From NCBI GenBank assembly GCA_009773995.1, contig VSMY01000141.1:1-5832 (forward strand): a stretch of DNA of 5,832 bases, written 5' to 3'. The position numbers were made by a program, and so were the translations under genes. This stretch comes from Oscillibacter sp. Its GTDB lineage: Bacteria; Bacillota; Clostridia; Oscillospirales; Oscillospiraceae. This document shows, one piece after another, positions 1-5,763 of this stretch; the stretch's first letter is position 1, and each line of letters starts with the position of its first letter. The notes under the pieces were generated by a model that saw only the letters and a list, made by a program, of their open reading frames with translations, was not told where the DNA came from and did no database searches.

Positions 1-2
1 CT

Positions 3-575
3 TACCAGAGACAGGCGCAGTTATTTTTGGAGCGTATCTTGGACATTGACCAGGTTGGGAGAGCAGTCCAGCAAAACGCAAGAGGGGCGTTCTTTTTTGA
101 CCAGCCCCGCGACGATTCTCTCTTCCGCTTTGAACCCATCCCCGTCAGCTTTGGCGTAATCAGAGACGGCGGCTGTGGGGAGATACTATATCCCAACACG
201 ATCCGAGACCTGATAGACTTTTCGCTCCGGGAATGTGTCCGGCGAGAGATTCCGGTCCGGCGGTGCAGGAACTGCGGGAGGTACTTTCCGATCACCGGAC
301 GAATCACGGCGGAGTATTGCAGCCGCCCCACCGCGTCCAGGAAGCTCTGCCGGAGCACCGCCCCCGTTCAGAAGTGGGCGGAGAGCCGCCGGAGCGACCA
401 GGTGTTCCAGGAATACCGCCGGGAGTATAAACGACGCTTCGCCTGGATTAAATCTGGAAAATACACGGAGGAACAATTTGCCGCTTGGCACAAAGCCGCC
501 AAGGCCAGGAAGAAGGACTGTGACCGGGAGGTCATTTCCCTGGACGAGTTTAAGGCTTGGCTAAAAAATTCTTAA
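3..575 (+). CDS. C-terminal part of a DUF6076-like cysteine-motif protein (5' end outside window)
   Basis: The reading frame is open from base 3, with no stop back to the window edge, so the gene starts upstream. A TTG at 27 is only an internal leucine codon in this view. The visible part is about 190 residues. It carries four cysteines spaced C-x2-C-x14-C-x9-C (codons at 264, 273, 318 and 348), beginning CRNCGRYF, which resembles a small zinc-binding knuckle. A basic, probably helical tail follows, rich in Lys, Arg and Glu, ending in ISLDEFKAWLKNS. This arrangement resembles DUF6076 proteins of Clostridia, recalled from general knowledge and not searched. Function is unknown; metal or nucleic-acid binding would be a guess. 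The stop is TAA at 573-575. I see no clear terminator after it, and no link in content to the sugar-uptake genes downstream. Confidence 0.75.
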   Translation, partial: YQRQAQLFLERILDIDQVGRAVQQNARGAFFFDQPRDDSLFRFEPIPVSFGVIRDGGCGEILYPNTIRDLIDFSLRECVRREIPVRRCRNCGRYFPITGRITAEYCSRPTASRKLCRSTAPVQKWAESRRSDQVFQEYRREYKRRFAWIKSGKYTEEQFAAWHKAAKARKKDCDREVISLDEFKAWLKNS

Positions 576-638
576 CATTTAGGAATCCGCTAGTTCGATT
601 TTTGACCGCAGACCGGAAGTGAAGTCGGCATTGTAATA

Positions 639-652
639 CAGGATAGTGAAGT
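639..652 (+). promoter_or_regulatory. Distal operator motif, AraC-regulator promoter
   Basis: The sequence is CAGGATAGTGAAGT. It differs at one base from the minus-strand copy at 5433-5446, and shares 12 of 14 bases with the copies at 5641-5654 and 5359-5372. It lies exactly 74 bp upstream of the second, weaker copy at 713. It is probably a binding site for the AraC-family protein encoded just downstream; the protein assignment is inferred. Confidence 0.65.
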
Positions 653-669
653 ATTTTTCTCATCCCTGC

Positions 670-679
670 GCTTTTTGTA
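670..679 (+). promoter_or_regulatory. T-rich element between paired operators
   Basis: GCTTTTTGTA begins 17 bp after the distal motif and ends 33 bp before the proximal one. The identical 10-mer occurs on the minus strand at 5405-5414, and a related GATATTTGTT at 5673-5682, each 18 bp after its distal motif. It could be a bend or a second contact site. Low-complexity T runs make chance similarity easier, so confidence is moderate at best. Confidence 0.4.
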
Positions 680-712
680 CAAATCAACAACGGCCCTTTC
701 TCAAGATTCAAG

Positions 713-726
713 CAGAATACGAAAGT
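713..726 (+). promoter_or_regulatory. Proximal operator motif, AraC-regulator promoter (degenerate)
   Basis: CAGAATACGAAAGT matches 11 of 14 positions of the consensus CAGRATAGTGAAGK and is the weakest of the six copies. Its position supports it: it starts exactly 74 bp after the distal copy and ends 19 bp before the CATAAT box, as in the two mgl promoters. A weaker proximal site might tune autoregulation to be less strong than activation of the transporter genes. Confidence 0.5.
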
Positions 727-742
727 CTTTCCGCTGAATTTG

Positions 743-751
743 TGGCATAAT
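743..751 (+). promoter_or_regulatory. Candidate extended -10 promoter of the AraC-family gene
   Basis: TGGCATAAT combines an extended -10 TGn (743-745) with a CATAAT hexamer (746-751). A start of transcription near 758 would leave a leader of about 28 nt containing the ribosome binding site at 768-775. No good -35 hexamer lies 16-18 bp upstream, where the proximal operator ends. This fits an activator-assisted promoter. Confidence 0.5.
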
Positions 752-785
752 AGGAGCAGGAATCCAGAGAAGGGGCAGATCAGTC

Positions 786-1661
786 ATGAACCGTTTCTTT
801 GAACCGGACCCACTCTCCCGCGCCTTTGAGAACAAGAAGCCGCCCACGCTCCTTTACATCACGAAACAGCAGTTCGGAGGCGAAAAGCACGACCGTCCCA
901 TGCACAGCCACGACTCCTTCTGCGAGCTCCTCCTGGTCTATCGGGGCTTCGGCTCCTACGCCATTCGCAATCACTCCTTCCCCATCCAGGAGGGCGACAT
1001 TCTCTTTTACAACCAGGACGAGTCCCACGAGGTCCGCAGTATCTCCAATACGGAAATCGGCACCTACTGCTTCGCCTACTTCGGGTTGAAATTTGAAGCG
1101 CTCCCCGCCAACCACATCATCCCGGGGAACAGTCATCCGGTCCGCTCCTCGGGGACCCAGTTCGAGTTTTTGCAGCAGCTCTGTGAGTGCGCCTACCAGC
1201 GCCTGGACACCGACGCCGCCGGGAAGGCCCTGGCCCAGAGCCTGGCGCTGTCCTTTCTCCTGATTGCCCGGGAGCTGGACGAGGACTCTTTTATCCACCC
1301 CAGCTCCGAGGAGGACGTCAAAATGGCGGACCGCATCCGCCGGTATCTGGACGTCCACTACACCGAGCAGATTGTCATCTCCGACGTGGCCGCCGCCTTC
1401 GGGTGCAGCGAGTCCTACGTGTCCCACGTGTTCAAGCGCTGCATCGGCTACTCCCCTATTCAGTACGTCATCCGACGGCGCATCGGCCTGGCGCAAACTT
1501 ACCTGACCACGACGGACTACACGGCGACCCACATCGCCACCCTGGTGGGCTATGACAATACGAATTATTTCAACACCATCTTCACAAAAATCGTGGGCAC
1601 CTCCCCCATGCGGTACAAAAAACAGTACCTGGAAGCCATGCGGGGCAAGGCGATGCCCTGA
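786..1661 (+). CDS. AraC-family transcriptional regulator with N-terminal cupin-like sensor domain
   Basis: This is a 291-residue cytoplasmic DNA-binding regulator. Residues about 35-100 form an AraC-type cupin-like ligand domain, with the typical PMHSHDSFCELLLVYRG segment (His40, His42, Glu47) and EGDILFYNQDESHE near 69-82. Residues about 180-280 form the double helix-turn-helix domain: helix-turn-helix one at about 198-221 (ISDVAAAFGCSESYVSHVFK) and two at about 248-272, followed by the family's closing GTSPMRYKK. Length is normal for the family. The ATG at 786 is preceded by AGAAGGGG at 768-775, ten bases away. Paired copies of a repeated motif upstream also occur before the mglA-mglC operon and the divergent gene at 5818. 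The protein therefore probably autoregulates and controls sugar uptake. The effector is presumably a sugar or derivative, identity unknown. The regulator-to-motif link is inferred. Confidence 0.93.
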   Translation: MNRFFEPDPLSRAFENKKPPTLLYITKQQFGGEKHDRPMHSHDSFCELLLVYRGFGSYAIRNHSFPIQEGDILFYNQDESHEVRSISNTEIGTYCFAYFGLKFEALPANHIIPGNSHPVRSSGTQFEFLQQLCECAYQRLDTDAAGKALAQSLALSFLLIARELDEDSFIHPSSEEDVKMADRIRRYLDVHYTEQIVISDVAAAFGCSESYVSHVFKRCIGYSPIQYVIRRRIGLAQTYLTTTDYTATHIATLVGYDNTNYFNTIFTKIVGTSPMRYKKQYLEAMRGKAMP

Positions 1662-1666
1662 AAACG

Positions 1667-1711
1667 CGCCGGACCGTGGACAAAACTCCACGGTCCGGCG
1701 ATTCGCTTTTT
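1667..1711 (+). terminator. Strong hairpin terminator between convergent genes
   Basis: A perfect 14-bp stem (1667-1680 with 1687-1700) closes a six-base CAAAAC loop, followed by ATTCGC and a five-T run at 1707-1711. It begins six bases after the regulator's stop codon. On the minus strand the same stem is followed by a shorter run of four Ts (complement of 1661-1664), so it probably also ends transcription of the convergent AEC gene, whose stop is at 1722. Confidence 0.88.
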
Positions 1712-1721
1712 CGCATCCCAT

Positions 1722-2636
1722 TCAAAGCAGGGCGAGGATCGCCGCCAGCAGCGGCAGCGTGACGATGGAGATCAGGTTGCTCACCACCATGGCACGTCCC
1801 GCCAAGTCCGCGTCCGCCCCATAGCGCCCAGCGAAGGCCCTGGCAGTCAGGGCCACGGGCGTGGCGAACAAAACGGCGGGCACCGTCAGGGTCACGCCGG
1901 AGCAGCCGGCGGCATACAGCGCCGGGACCAGCAGCAGGGGGAACAGCGCCGTACGGACCAGAGACAGCCACACCACCGCCCCAGGCTGGAACAGGTTCCT
2001 CCAGGACTGCTTCGCCATGCAGGCTCCCACGGACAGCAGACACAGTGGGATGGTGATGTCCCCCACCCAGTCCAGCGCCTGATGAAAAGACCCAGGCAGG
2101 CGGAGGGGGGAGAGAAACAGCGCGATGCCCGCCAGGGTCGACAGGAGGCAGGCGTTCCCCAGCAGCTTCCTCCATTGAATGGGGGTATCCCGCTGGAAGA
2201 GGGCCACGCCGTAGGAGAAGGTCACTACGTTGTGGACCAAGTTGAACACGGAAGCGTAAAACACGCCGTCATTTCCATAGACGGCCTGGATGACGGGATA
2301 GCCCATGAAGGCCGTGTTGCCTACCAGGATCAGGTACTGGTACAGCCCCAGCTCCTTCGGCGGCCTCTTGGAAAACCGCCGCCAGAGCTCCAGCCCGATA
2401 ATCACCGCCGTAAAAGCGCAAACGGCGATCAGCAGCAGTTGTATACTGGTTCGCAGCGCCTCCCGGGAAAACTCCTTGTCCATGGAGCACAGGATCATGG
2501 CGGGCAGTGTAACCCGGATTACCAGGTCGTTGGCGCCTTGATAAAAGGATTCCGGCAGCTTGAGCCGCCGCTGGGACAGGGCTCCCAAGAGCAGAATCAG
2601 GACCAAGGCCAGAAGTTTTTCAAAGAGCTCCTGCAT
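1722..2636 (-). CDS. AEC (auxin efflux carrier) family transporter
   Basis: This is a 304-residue, strongly hydrophobic membrane protein, full length for bacterial AEC carriers, with about eight to ten predicted transmembrane stretches. Family marks seen are the N-terminal helix with LPESFYQGANDLVIRVTLPA (27-46), the GNTAFMGYPV motif (106-115), DITIPLCLLSVG (193-204), and the C-terminal ATPVALTARAFAGRYGADADLA with SNLISIVTLP (258-295). AEC proteins are secondary carriers, several of them linked to organic acids such as malate; the substrate here cannot be read from sequence. The ATG (complement of 2634-2636) is preceded by AGGAGG (complement of 2641-2646). The mgl terminator lies only about 11 bases further upstream, so the gene has no obvious promoter of its own and may be expressed by readthrough. 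It is convergent with the AraC-family gene. Confidence 0.92.
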   Translation of the reverse strand: MQELFEKLLALVLILLLGALSQRRLKLPESFYQGANDLVIRVTLPAMILCSMDKEFSREALRTSIQLLLIAVCAFTAVIIGLELWRRFSKRPPKELGLYQYLILVGNTAFMGYPVIQAVYGNDGVFYASVFNLVHNVVTFSYGVALFQRDTPIQWRKLLGNACLLSTLAGIALFLSPLRLPGSFHQALDWVGDITIPLCLLSVGACMAKQSWRNLFQPGAVVWLSLVRTALFPLLLVPALYAAGCSGVTLTVPAVLFATPVALTARAFAGRYGADADLAGRAMVVSNLISIVTLPLLAAILALL

Positions 2637-2656
2637 GACTCCTCCTTTCCTCCGCT

Positions 2657-2686
2657 AAAAAGCCAGGGGAATCTCCCCTGGCTTTT
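2657..2686 (-). terminator. Rho-independent terminator after the mglA-mglC operon
   Basis: A 13-bp perfect inverted repeat (2658-2670 with 2674-2686) has an eight-bp GC-rich core, GCCAGGGG/CCCCTGGC, flanked by A/T pairs and a three-base loop. Read on the minus strand it ends in a run of five Ts (complement of 2657-2661), about 17 bases after the permease stop codon. It lies upstream of the AEC gene's ribosome binding site, separating the two units or attenuating readthrough. Confidence 0.85.
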
Positions 2687-2702
2687 CGATGGTTAAAGCA
2701 AA

Positions 2703-3710
2703 TCAATTTTTCTTGGCGTTTTTCCGCATATCGAAAACCACGGCGGCAATGATGATGATGCCCTTGCAGACCTGCTGGAGGTAGGGGGAGATTTTCAGCA
2801 GCATCATGCCGTTTTTCAGGATGCCCATGATGAGGATGCCCGCGATGACCCCGGAGATACGGCACACGCCGCCGGAGTGGGAGGTTCCGCCCACGGTGGC
2901 CGCGGCGATGGCGTCCAGCTCGTAGTTCACACCCACGGAGGAGTTGCCCGCGCCGGACCGGGCCGCCAGCAGCACGCCGCCCACGGAGGCGCAGAAGGCG
3001 CACCAGGTGTAGACCTTGATGATGTTCTTTTCCACATTGATGCCCGCCACCCGGGCCGCTTGGTCGTTTCCTCCGATGGCGTAGACGGCTTTTCCGAACC
3101 GCGTCTGGGTCAGCATGAAGCCCGATATACAGGCGAAGATGATGAAGATGATGATAATGACCGTCACGGATGCGCCGGAAATCTGGAACAGCTCGAACTG
3201 GGCCACGTTCTTCAGCCCCTGCTTCAGCTCCGGGATGGGATAGGCGTTGGTGTAAAGCTGGGCCAGGGCCCGGGCGATCAGCTGGGTACCCAGGGTGGCG
3301 ATGAAGGCGGGGATCTTTGTGTAGGCGATCAGCAGGCCGTTGATGACGCCGAAGAAGGTGCCCACCGCAAGGCCCGCCAGGATGGCCACCACCACAGGGA
3401 TGTCCGGCAGGTTGGGGAACAGCCGGGACGCACCGTACTCAAACTTCTGGGCCAGGGAGGAGGTGACCACGCCGGTGAGGGCCACCAAGGCGCCGGGGGA
3501 CAGGTCAATGCCCTTGGAGAGGATGCACCACATGACGCCTACGGCCAGGATGCCGGTGATGGACTCGGTAGTCAGCACGCTGACGATGTTCTTTGCCGTT
3601 AGGAAGGTGGGAGACAGGATGGACATCAGCGCCGCCATAAAGATCAGGACAACCCAAATGGAGTTCTGGCTCATCCACTGCTTCGCGTTCAGGGTTTTCT
3701 TCCCGTTCAT
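2703..3710 (-). CDS. mglC: Sugar ABC transporter permease, MglC-like
   Basis: This is a 335-residue inner-membrane permease of the ribose/galactose/xylose class, close to the E. coli MglC length of 336. Landmarks are GIDLSPGALVALTG (67-80), FGVINGLLIAY (120-130), PAFIATLGT (134-142), the cytoplasmic coupling segment TRFGKAVYAIGGNDQAARVAGINV (203-226), and YELDAIAAATVGGTSHSGG (263-281). The last resembles MglC's YELDAIAACVVGGVSFSGG. About eight to ten membrane spans are apparent. I chose the ATG at 3708-3710 because AGGAG (complement of 3721-3725) lies ten bases upstream and the encoded MNGKKTLNAKQW start suits the family. The in-frame ATG at 3773 lies inside mglA and would add an unlikely 21-residue charged leader. 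The gene begins 23 bases after mglA ends, so they are co-transcribed. Substrate is probably a hexose or related sugar, not proven. Confidence 0.92.
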   Translation of the reverse strand: MNGKKTLNAKQWMSQNSIWVVLIFMAALMSILSPTFLTAKNIVSVLTTESITGILAVGVMWCILSKGIDLSPGALVALTGVVTSSLAQKFEYGASRLFPNLPDIPVVVAILAGLAVGTFFGVINGLLIAYTKIPAFIATLGTQLIARALAQLYTNAYPIPELKQGLKNVAQFELFQISGASVTVIIIIFIIFACISGFMLTQTRFGKAVYAIGGNDQAARVAGINVEKNIIKVYTWCAFCASVGGVLLAARSGAGNSSVGVNYELDAIAAATVGGTSHSGGVCRISGVIAGILIMGILKNGMMLLKISPYLQQVCKGIIIIAAVVFDMRKNAKKN

Positions 3711-3733
3711 GACTTCAGTTCTCCTTTCTTTTT

Positions 3734-5242
3734 TCAGGCGCTGGCGGCGGTCCCGTCCAGCTGGCCATGGCACAGGGCCATAATGTGCTCAGAGTTCCAC
3801 TGGGGGCCGTCCCGCTCCACCACGCCGGTCACCTCGCCCTCATACATGGCGACAATGCGGTCGGACATACCCATGACCTCCGGCAGTTCGGAGGAGATCA
3901 GGATGATGGCCTTCCCGGCAGCGGCCAGCTGGGAAATCAGCGTGTGAATCTCCGCCTTGGCGCCCACGTCGATGCCCCGGGTGGGTTCGTCCATAATCAG
4001 CACGTCCGGGTCCGTCAGCAGCCAGCGGCCAATCAGCACCTTCTGCTGGTTTCCGCCGGAGAGGTACATAATCAGCTGGTCGATAGAGGGGGTCTTGGTG
4101 TTCATGGCCCGGACGTATTTCTCCGTATCCTCCTTGATCCGCTGGTGCTTCAGGGGGAAGCCGTAGGCGGACAGGTGGGCCAGGATCGTGTTGTCTTTCA
4201 CGGAGCGGATGCCCACGATGCCGTTGCCCCGGCGGTCCTCCGTCAGGAGGGCAATCTGCTCCCGGATGGCATCCTGAGGGCTTTCGATCTTCAGCTCCCG
4301 GCCGTCCTTGACGATGGAGCCGCTGTCCTTGTGCCGCATGCCGAAGATGGTCTCCACCGTCTCCGTGCGCCCCGCGCCCACCAGGCCCGCGAAGCCCAGA
4401 ATCTCGCCCTTGCGGACGGAGAACGAGACGTTTTTCACCTGCTTGCCGGAGTTGAGCCCCTTGACCTCCAGCACCGTCTCCCCGATGTCGCAGGGGGTCT
4501 TGGGGAACATGTTGGAGACCTCCCGGCCCACCATGCGGGTGATGAGGGCGTCCACGTTGGTCTCCTCCGCCAGGTCGTGGCCCACGAAGCGGCCGTCCCG
4601 AAGGGTGGTCATCTCGTCACAGATTTGGAAGATTTCATCCATCTTGTGGGAGATGTAGATTAGGGCACAGCCCTCGTCCCGGAGCTTGCGGATGATGGAG
4701 AACAGGTGGACCACCTCGTTCTCCGTCAGGGAGGACGTGGGTTCATCCAGGATCATTACGTCCGGGTGGTAGGACACCGCCTTGCAGATTTCCACCATCT
4801 GCATCTGGGCCACGGTCAGGTTTCCCATCTTCTCGTCTGGGTCGATGTTCAGGTCCATCTCCTTGAAGAGCTCGATGGTGTCCTCCCGCATTTTCCGGTG
4901 GTCGATGTGAAAGCCCTTGTAGGGCTCCCGGCCCAGCCAGACGTTCTCGGAAACCGGGCGCTCCAGCACAGGGTTCAGCTCCTGGTGGATCATGGAGATT
5001 CCACTCTGCAGGGCTTCCAGAGGACCCTTGAAGTCAATCTCCTTCCCCTTGAACTTGATGCTCCCAGAAGTCTTGTGGTAGATACCGATCAGGCACTTCA
5101 TCAGTGTGGACTTGCCTGCACCGTTTTCACCCATCAGACCGTGAACCTTGCCTGGGCGCAGCTTCAGCTCTACGCCGTCCAGGGCCCGCACGCCTGGGAA
5201 TTCCTTCACGATGTCGGTCATTTCCAGTATGTACTCGCTCAC
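3734..5242 (-). CDS. mglA: Sugar ABC transporter ATP-binding protein, MglA-like (two ABC domains)
   Basis: This is a 502-residue fused double ATPase, near the 506 of E. coli MglA, that powers sugar import with the MglC-like permease. Domain one has Walker A GENGAGKS (38-45), Q-loop Gln87, signature LTVAQ (142-146), Walker B VMILDEP (162-168, Glu167) and switch His199. Domain two has the degenerate Walker A GLVGAGRTE (286-294) typical of the family, signature LSGGNQQK (394-401), Walker B VLIMDEPTRGID (414-425) and SSELPE in place of a switch histidine, also usual in this family. Stretches such as GKEIDF, QMQMVEICKA and DEPTSSLTENEV closely match remembered E. coli MglA. RbsA- or XylG-type substrates remain possible. 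The start is GTG (complement of 5240-5242) with GGAGG (complement of 5249-5253) six bases upstream. No binding-protein gene precedes it on this strand. Confidence 0.95.
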   Translation of the reverse strand: MSEYILEMTDIVKEFPGVRALDGVELKLRPGKVHGLMGENGAGKSTLMKCLIGIYHKTSGSIKFKGKEIDFKGPLEALQSGISMIHQELNPVLERPVSENVWLGREPYKGFHIDHRKMREDTIELFKEMDLNIDPDEKMGNLTVAQMQMVEICKAVSYHPDVMILDEPTSSLTENEVVHLFSIIRKLRDEGCALIYISHKMDEIFQICDEMTTLRDGRFVGHDLAEETNVDALITRMVGREVSNMFPKTPCDIGETVLEVKGLNSGKQVKNVSFSVRKGEILGFAGLVGAGRTETVETIFGMRHKDSGSIVKDGRELKIESPQDAIREQIALLTEDRRGNGIVGIRSVKDNTILAHLSAYGFPLKHQRIKEDTEKYVRAMNTKTPSIDQLIMYLSGGNQQKVLIGRWLLTDPDVLIMDEPTRGIDVGAKAEIHTLISQLAAAGKAIILISSELPEVMGMSDRIVAMYEGEVTGVVERDGPQWNSEHIMALCHGQLDGTAASA

Positions 5243-5283
5243 TTCGCACCTCCAACCTTTCTCTCAGTCCTCGGGCGACGGAC

Positions 5284-5320
5284 GCGGCGGAGACTTCGCG
5301 CAAGAAACCCCGGCCGCCGC
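5284..5320 (-). promoter_or_regulatory. GC-rich inverted repeat in the mglA leader
   Basis: GCGGCGG (5284-5290) is complementary to CCGCCGC (5314-5320), with a 23-base loop. In an mglA transcript starting near 5327 this would form close to the 5' end, well before the ribosome binding site at 5249-5253. A regulatory role is speculative; no known riboswitch is recognised. Confidence 0.3.
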
Positions 5321-5333
5321 CCTCTTTCCTTAT

Positions 5334-5339
5334 ATTATA
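5334..5339 (-). promoter_or_regulatory. Candidate -10 box of the mglA-mglC promoter
   Basis: A perfect TATAAT on the minus strand lies 19 bp after the proximal operator at 5359-5372. The -35 position (about 5357-5362) reads AAGGGC, a poor match to TTGACA, and overlaps the operator edge. Transcription would start near 5327, giving a leader of about 85 nt. The weak -35 implies dependence on an activator. Confidence 0.6.
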
Positions 5340-5358
5340 AGGGATTGCCGCGCTCTGC

Positions 5359-5372
5359 CCTTCACTATTCTG
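5359..5372 (-). promoter_or_regulatory. Proximal operator motif, mglA promoter
   Basis: Read on the minus strand it is CAGAATAGTGAAGG, differing at one base from the proximal copy of the divergent promoter at 5715-5728. It ends 19 bp before the minus-strand TATAAT, and the distal copy lies exactly 74 bp upstream. It is a probable activator site overlapping the -35 region. Confidence 0.68.
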
Positions 5373-5404
5373 CTGGAATTTCCTCTAATCCGCCCAGGAT
5401 AGTA

Positions 5405-5414
5405 TACAAAAAGC
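5405..5414 (-). promoter_or_regulatory. T-rich element between paired mglA operators
   Basis: On the minus strand this is GCTTTTTGTA, identical to 670-679 upstream of the AraC-family gene and in an equivalent position: 18 bp after the distal motif and 32 bp before the proximal one. Beside it on the plus strand, CAGGATAGT (5395-5403) repeats the first nine bases of the operator motif in the opposite orientation. Confidence 0.4.
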
Positions 5415-5432
5415 TCCCCCGCTTTTTTGTTC

Positions 5433-5446
5433 ACTTCACAATCCTG
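5433..5446 (-). promoter_or_regulatory. Distal operator motif, mglA promoter
   Basis: On the minus strand it is CAGGATTGTGAAGT, matching the distal copy before the AraC-family gene (639-652) at 13 of 14 bases. It is preceded by GGAAAG, as is the distal copy at 5641-5654. It lies 74 bp upstream of the proximal site in the same orientation. Confidence 0.68.
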
Positions 5447-5614
5447 CTTTCCTGTGTGTCCTTCTATGAAGAGACGCACCCTGCGCCGCGTGCGTGCCGC
5501 GGTTTTGGGTCGAAAACTGCACAGGATCAAAGAGCGCAAAACGCCGTCTGTTGGCGCACCCCACAATTTACCAGGATATGCGCTGAAAATCCGGCTTGAA
5601 CCGGCGTTGGTCCT

Positions 5615-5635
5615 CCGCCCCTTCCAGCGGGGCGG
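5615..5635. repeat. GC-rich hairpin just outside the plus-strand distal operator
   Basis: CCGCCCC (5615-5621) pairs with GGGGCGG (5629-5635) around the seven-base loop TTCCAGC. No T run follows on either strand, so it is not a standard terminator. It lies five bases from the distal operator at 5641, outside the predicted transcripts of either divergent promoter, so if functional it would act as DNA. Confidence 0.4.
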
Positions 5636-5640
5636 GAAAG

Positions 5641-5654
5641 CAAGATAGTGAAGC
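5641..5654 (+). promoter_or_regulatory. Distal operator motif, promoter of the gene at 5818
   Basis: CAAGATAGTGAAGC matches 12 of 14 bases of the copy at 639-652 and is preceded by GGAAAG, like the minus-strand copy at 5433-5446. It lies exactly 74 bp upstream of the proximal copy at 5715. Confidence 0.65.
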
Positions 5655-5672
5655 GTCCAAAGCCGCCCCCCG

Positions 5673-5682
5673 GATATTTGTT
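5673..5682 (+). promoter_or_regulatory. T-rich element between paired plus-strand operators
   Basis: GATATTTGTT shares 7 of 10 bases with the GCTTTTTGTA elements. It lies 18 bp after the distal operator and 32 bp before the proximal one, the same offsets as the minus-strand set. A perfect 10-bp palindrome, GGAAATTTCC (5683-5692), follows at once. This is the weakest of the three middle elements. Confidence 0.3.
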
Positions 5683-5714
5683 GGAAATTTCCCAAAACCG
5701 GCGGAAACAGGAGG

Positions 5715-5728
5715 CAGAAAAGTGAAGG
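5715..5728 (+). promoter_or_regulatory. Proximal operator motif, promoter of the gene at 5818
   Basis: CAGAAAAGTGAAGG matches the mglA proximal copy at 13 of 14 bases. It ends 20 bp before the TATAAT at 5749-5754, so it abuts the -35 position, and lies 74 bp after its distal partner. It probably binds the same regulator. Confidence 0.66.
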
Positions 5729-5748
5729 TTTCCAGGCGGGCCAGCCTC

Positions 5749-5754
5749 TATAAT
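5749..5754 (+). promoter_or_regulatory. Candidate -10 box for the gene at 5818
   Basis: A perfect TATAAT is present. The -35 position 17 bp upstream (5726-5731) reads AGGTTT, a weak match that overlaps the operator at 5715-5728. Transcription would start near 5761, giving a leader of about 57 nt. A second, less likely -10, TATAAC, is at 5758-5763. Confidence 0.62.
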
Positions 5755-5763
5755 AAATATAAC

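Larger units (their letters stand above)
576..785. promoter_or_regulatory. Intergenic control region upstream of the AraC-family regulator
   Basis: These 210 bases hold no gene. They contain a distal (639-652) and a proximal (713-726) copy of a repeated 14-bp motif, a T-rich element (670-679) overlapping a perfect 10-bp palindrome TTTGTACAAA (674-683), a candidate extended -10 box (746-751) and a ribosome binding site (768-775). A weaker match to the motif core, AGTGAAGT, lies at 618-625. The order and spacing match those in the mgl divergent region at 5243-5817. Confidence 0.7.

Noticed and set aside
612..625. Seventh copy of the operator motif (AGTGAAGT core)
   Set aside because: Only 9 of 14 positions match, and it has no partner at 74 bp, so I left it out of the motif set.
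780..1721. Long minus-strand open frame opposite the AraC-family gene
   Set aside because: It lies antisense to a clear AraC-family protein and arises from GC-rich codon structure. Its translation resembles no family I recognise, and it runs across the terminator hairpin.
2082..2696. Plus-strand open frame opposite the AEC gene
   Set aside because: It is a shadow of the minus-strand coding sequence. The AEC motifs make the minus strand the coding one.
3711..3773. Longer mglC start at 3773
   Set aside because: It would overlap the end of mglA and add a charged, non-family leader. The ATG at 3710 has a proper ribosome binding site and gives the usual family length.
3767..4663. Plus-strand open frame opposite mglA, with similar ones at 2877-3602 and 4706-5599
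   Set aside because: They are His-, Gly- and Val-rich antisense shadows of conserved ABC transporter genes, with no family resemblance.
5406..5430. A/T-rich hairpin ACAAAAAGC...GCTTTTTTGT as a terminator
   Set aside because: The stem has only two GC pairs and sits upstream of both predicted transcription starts. The T-rich arm is better explained by the positionally conserved element at 5405-5414.
5683..5692. GGAAATTTCC palindrome as a CcpA (cre) site
   Set aside because: It lacks the central CG of the cre consensus, and only a single copy is seen, so no assignment is justified.
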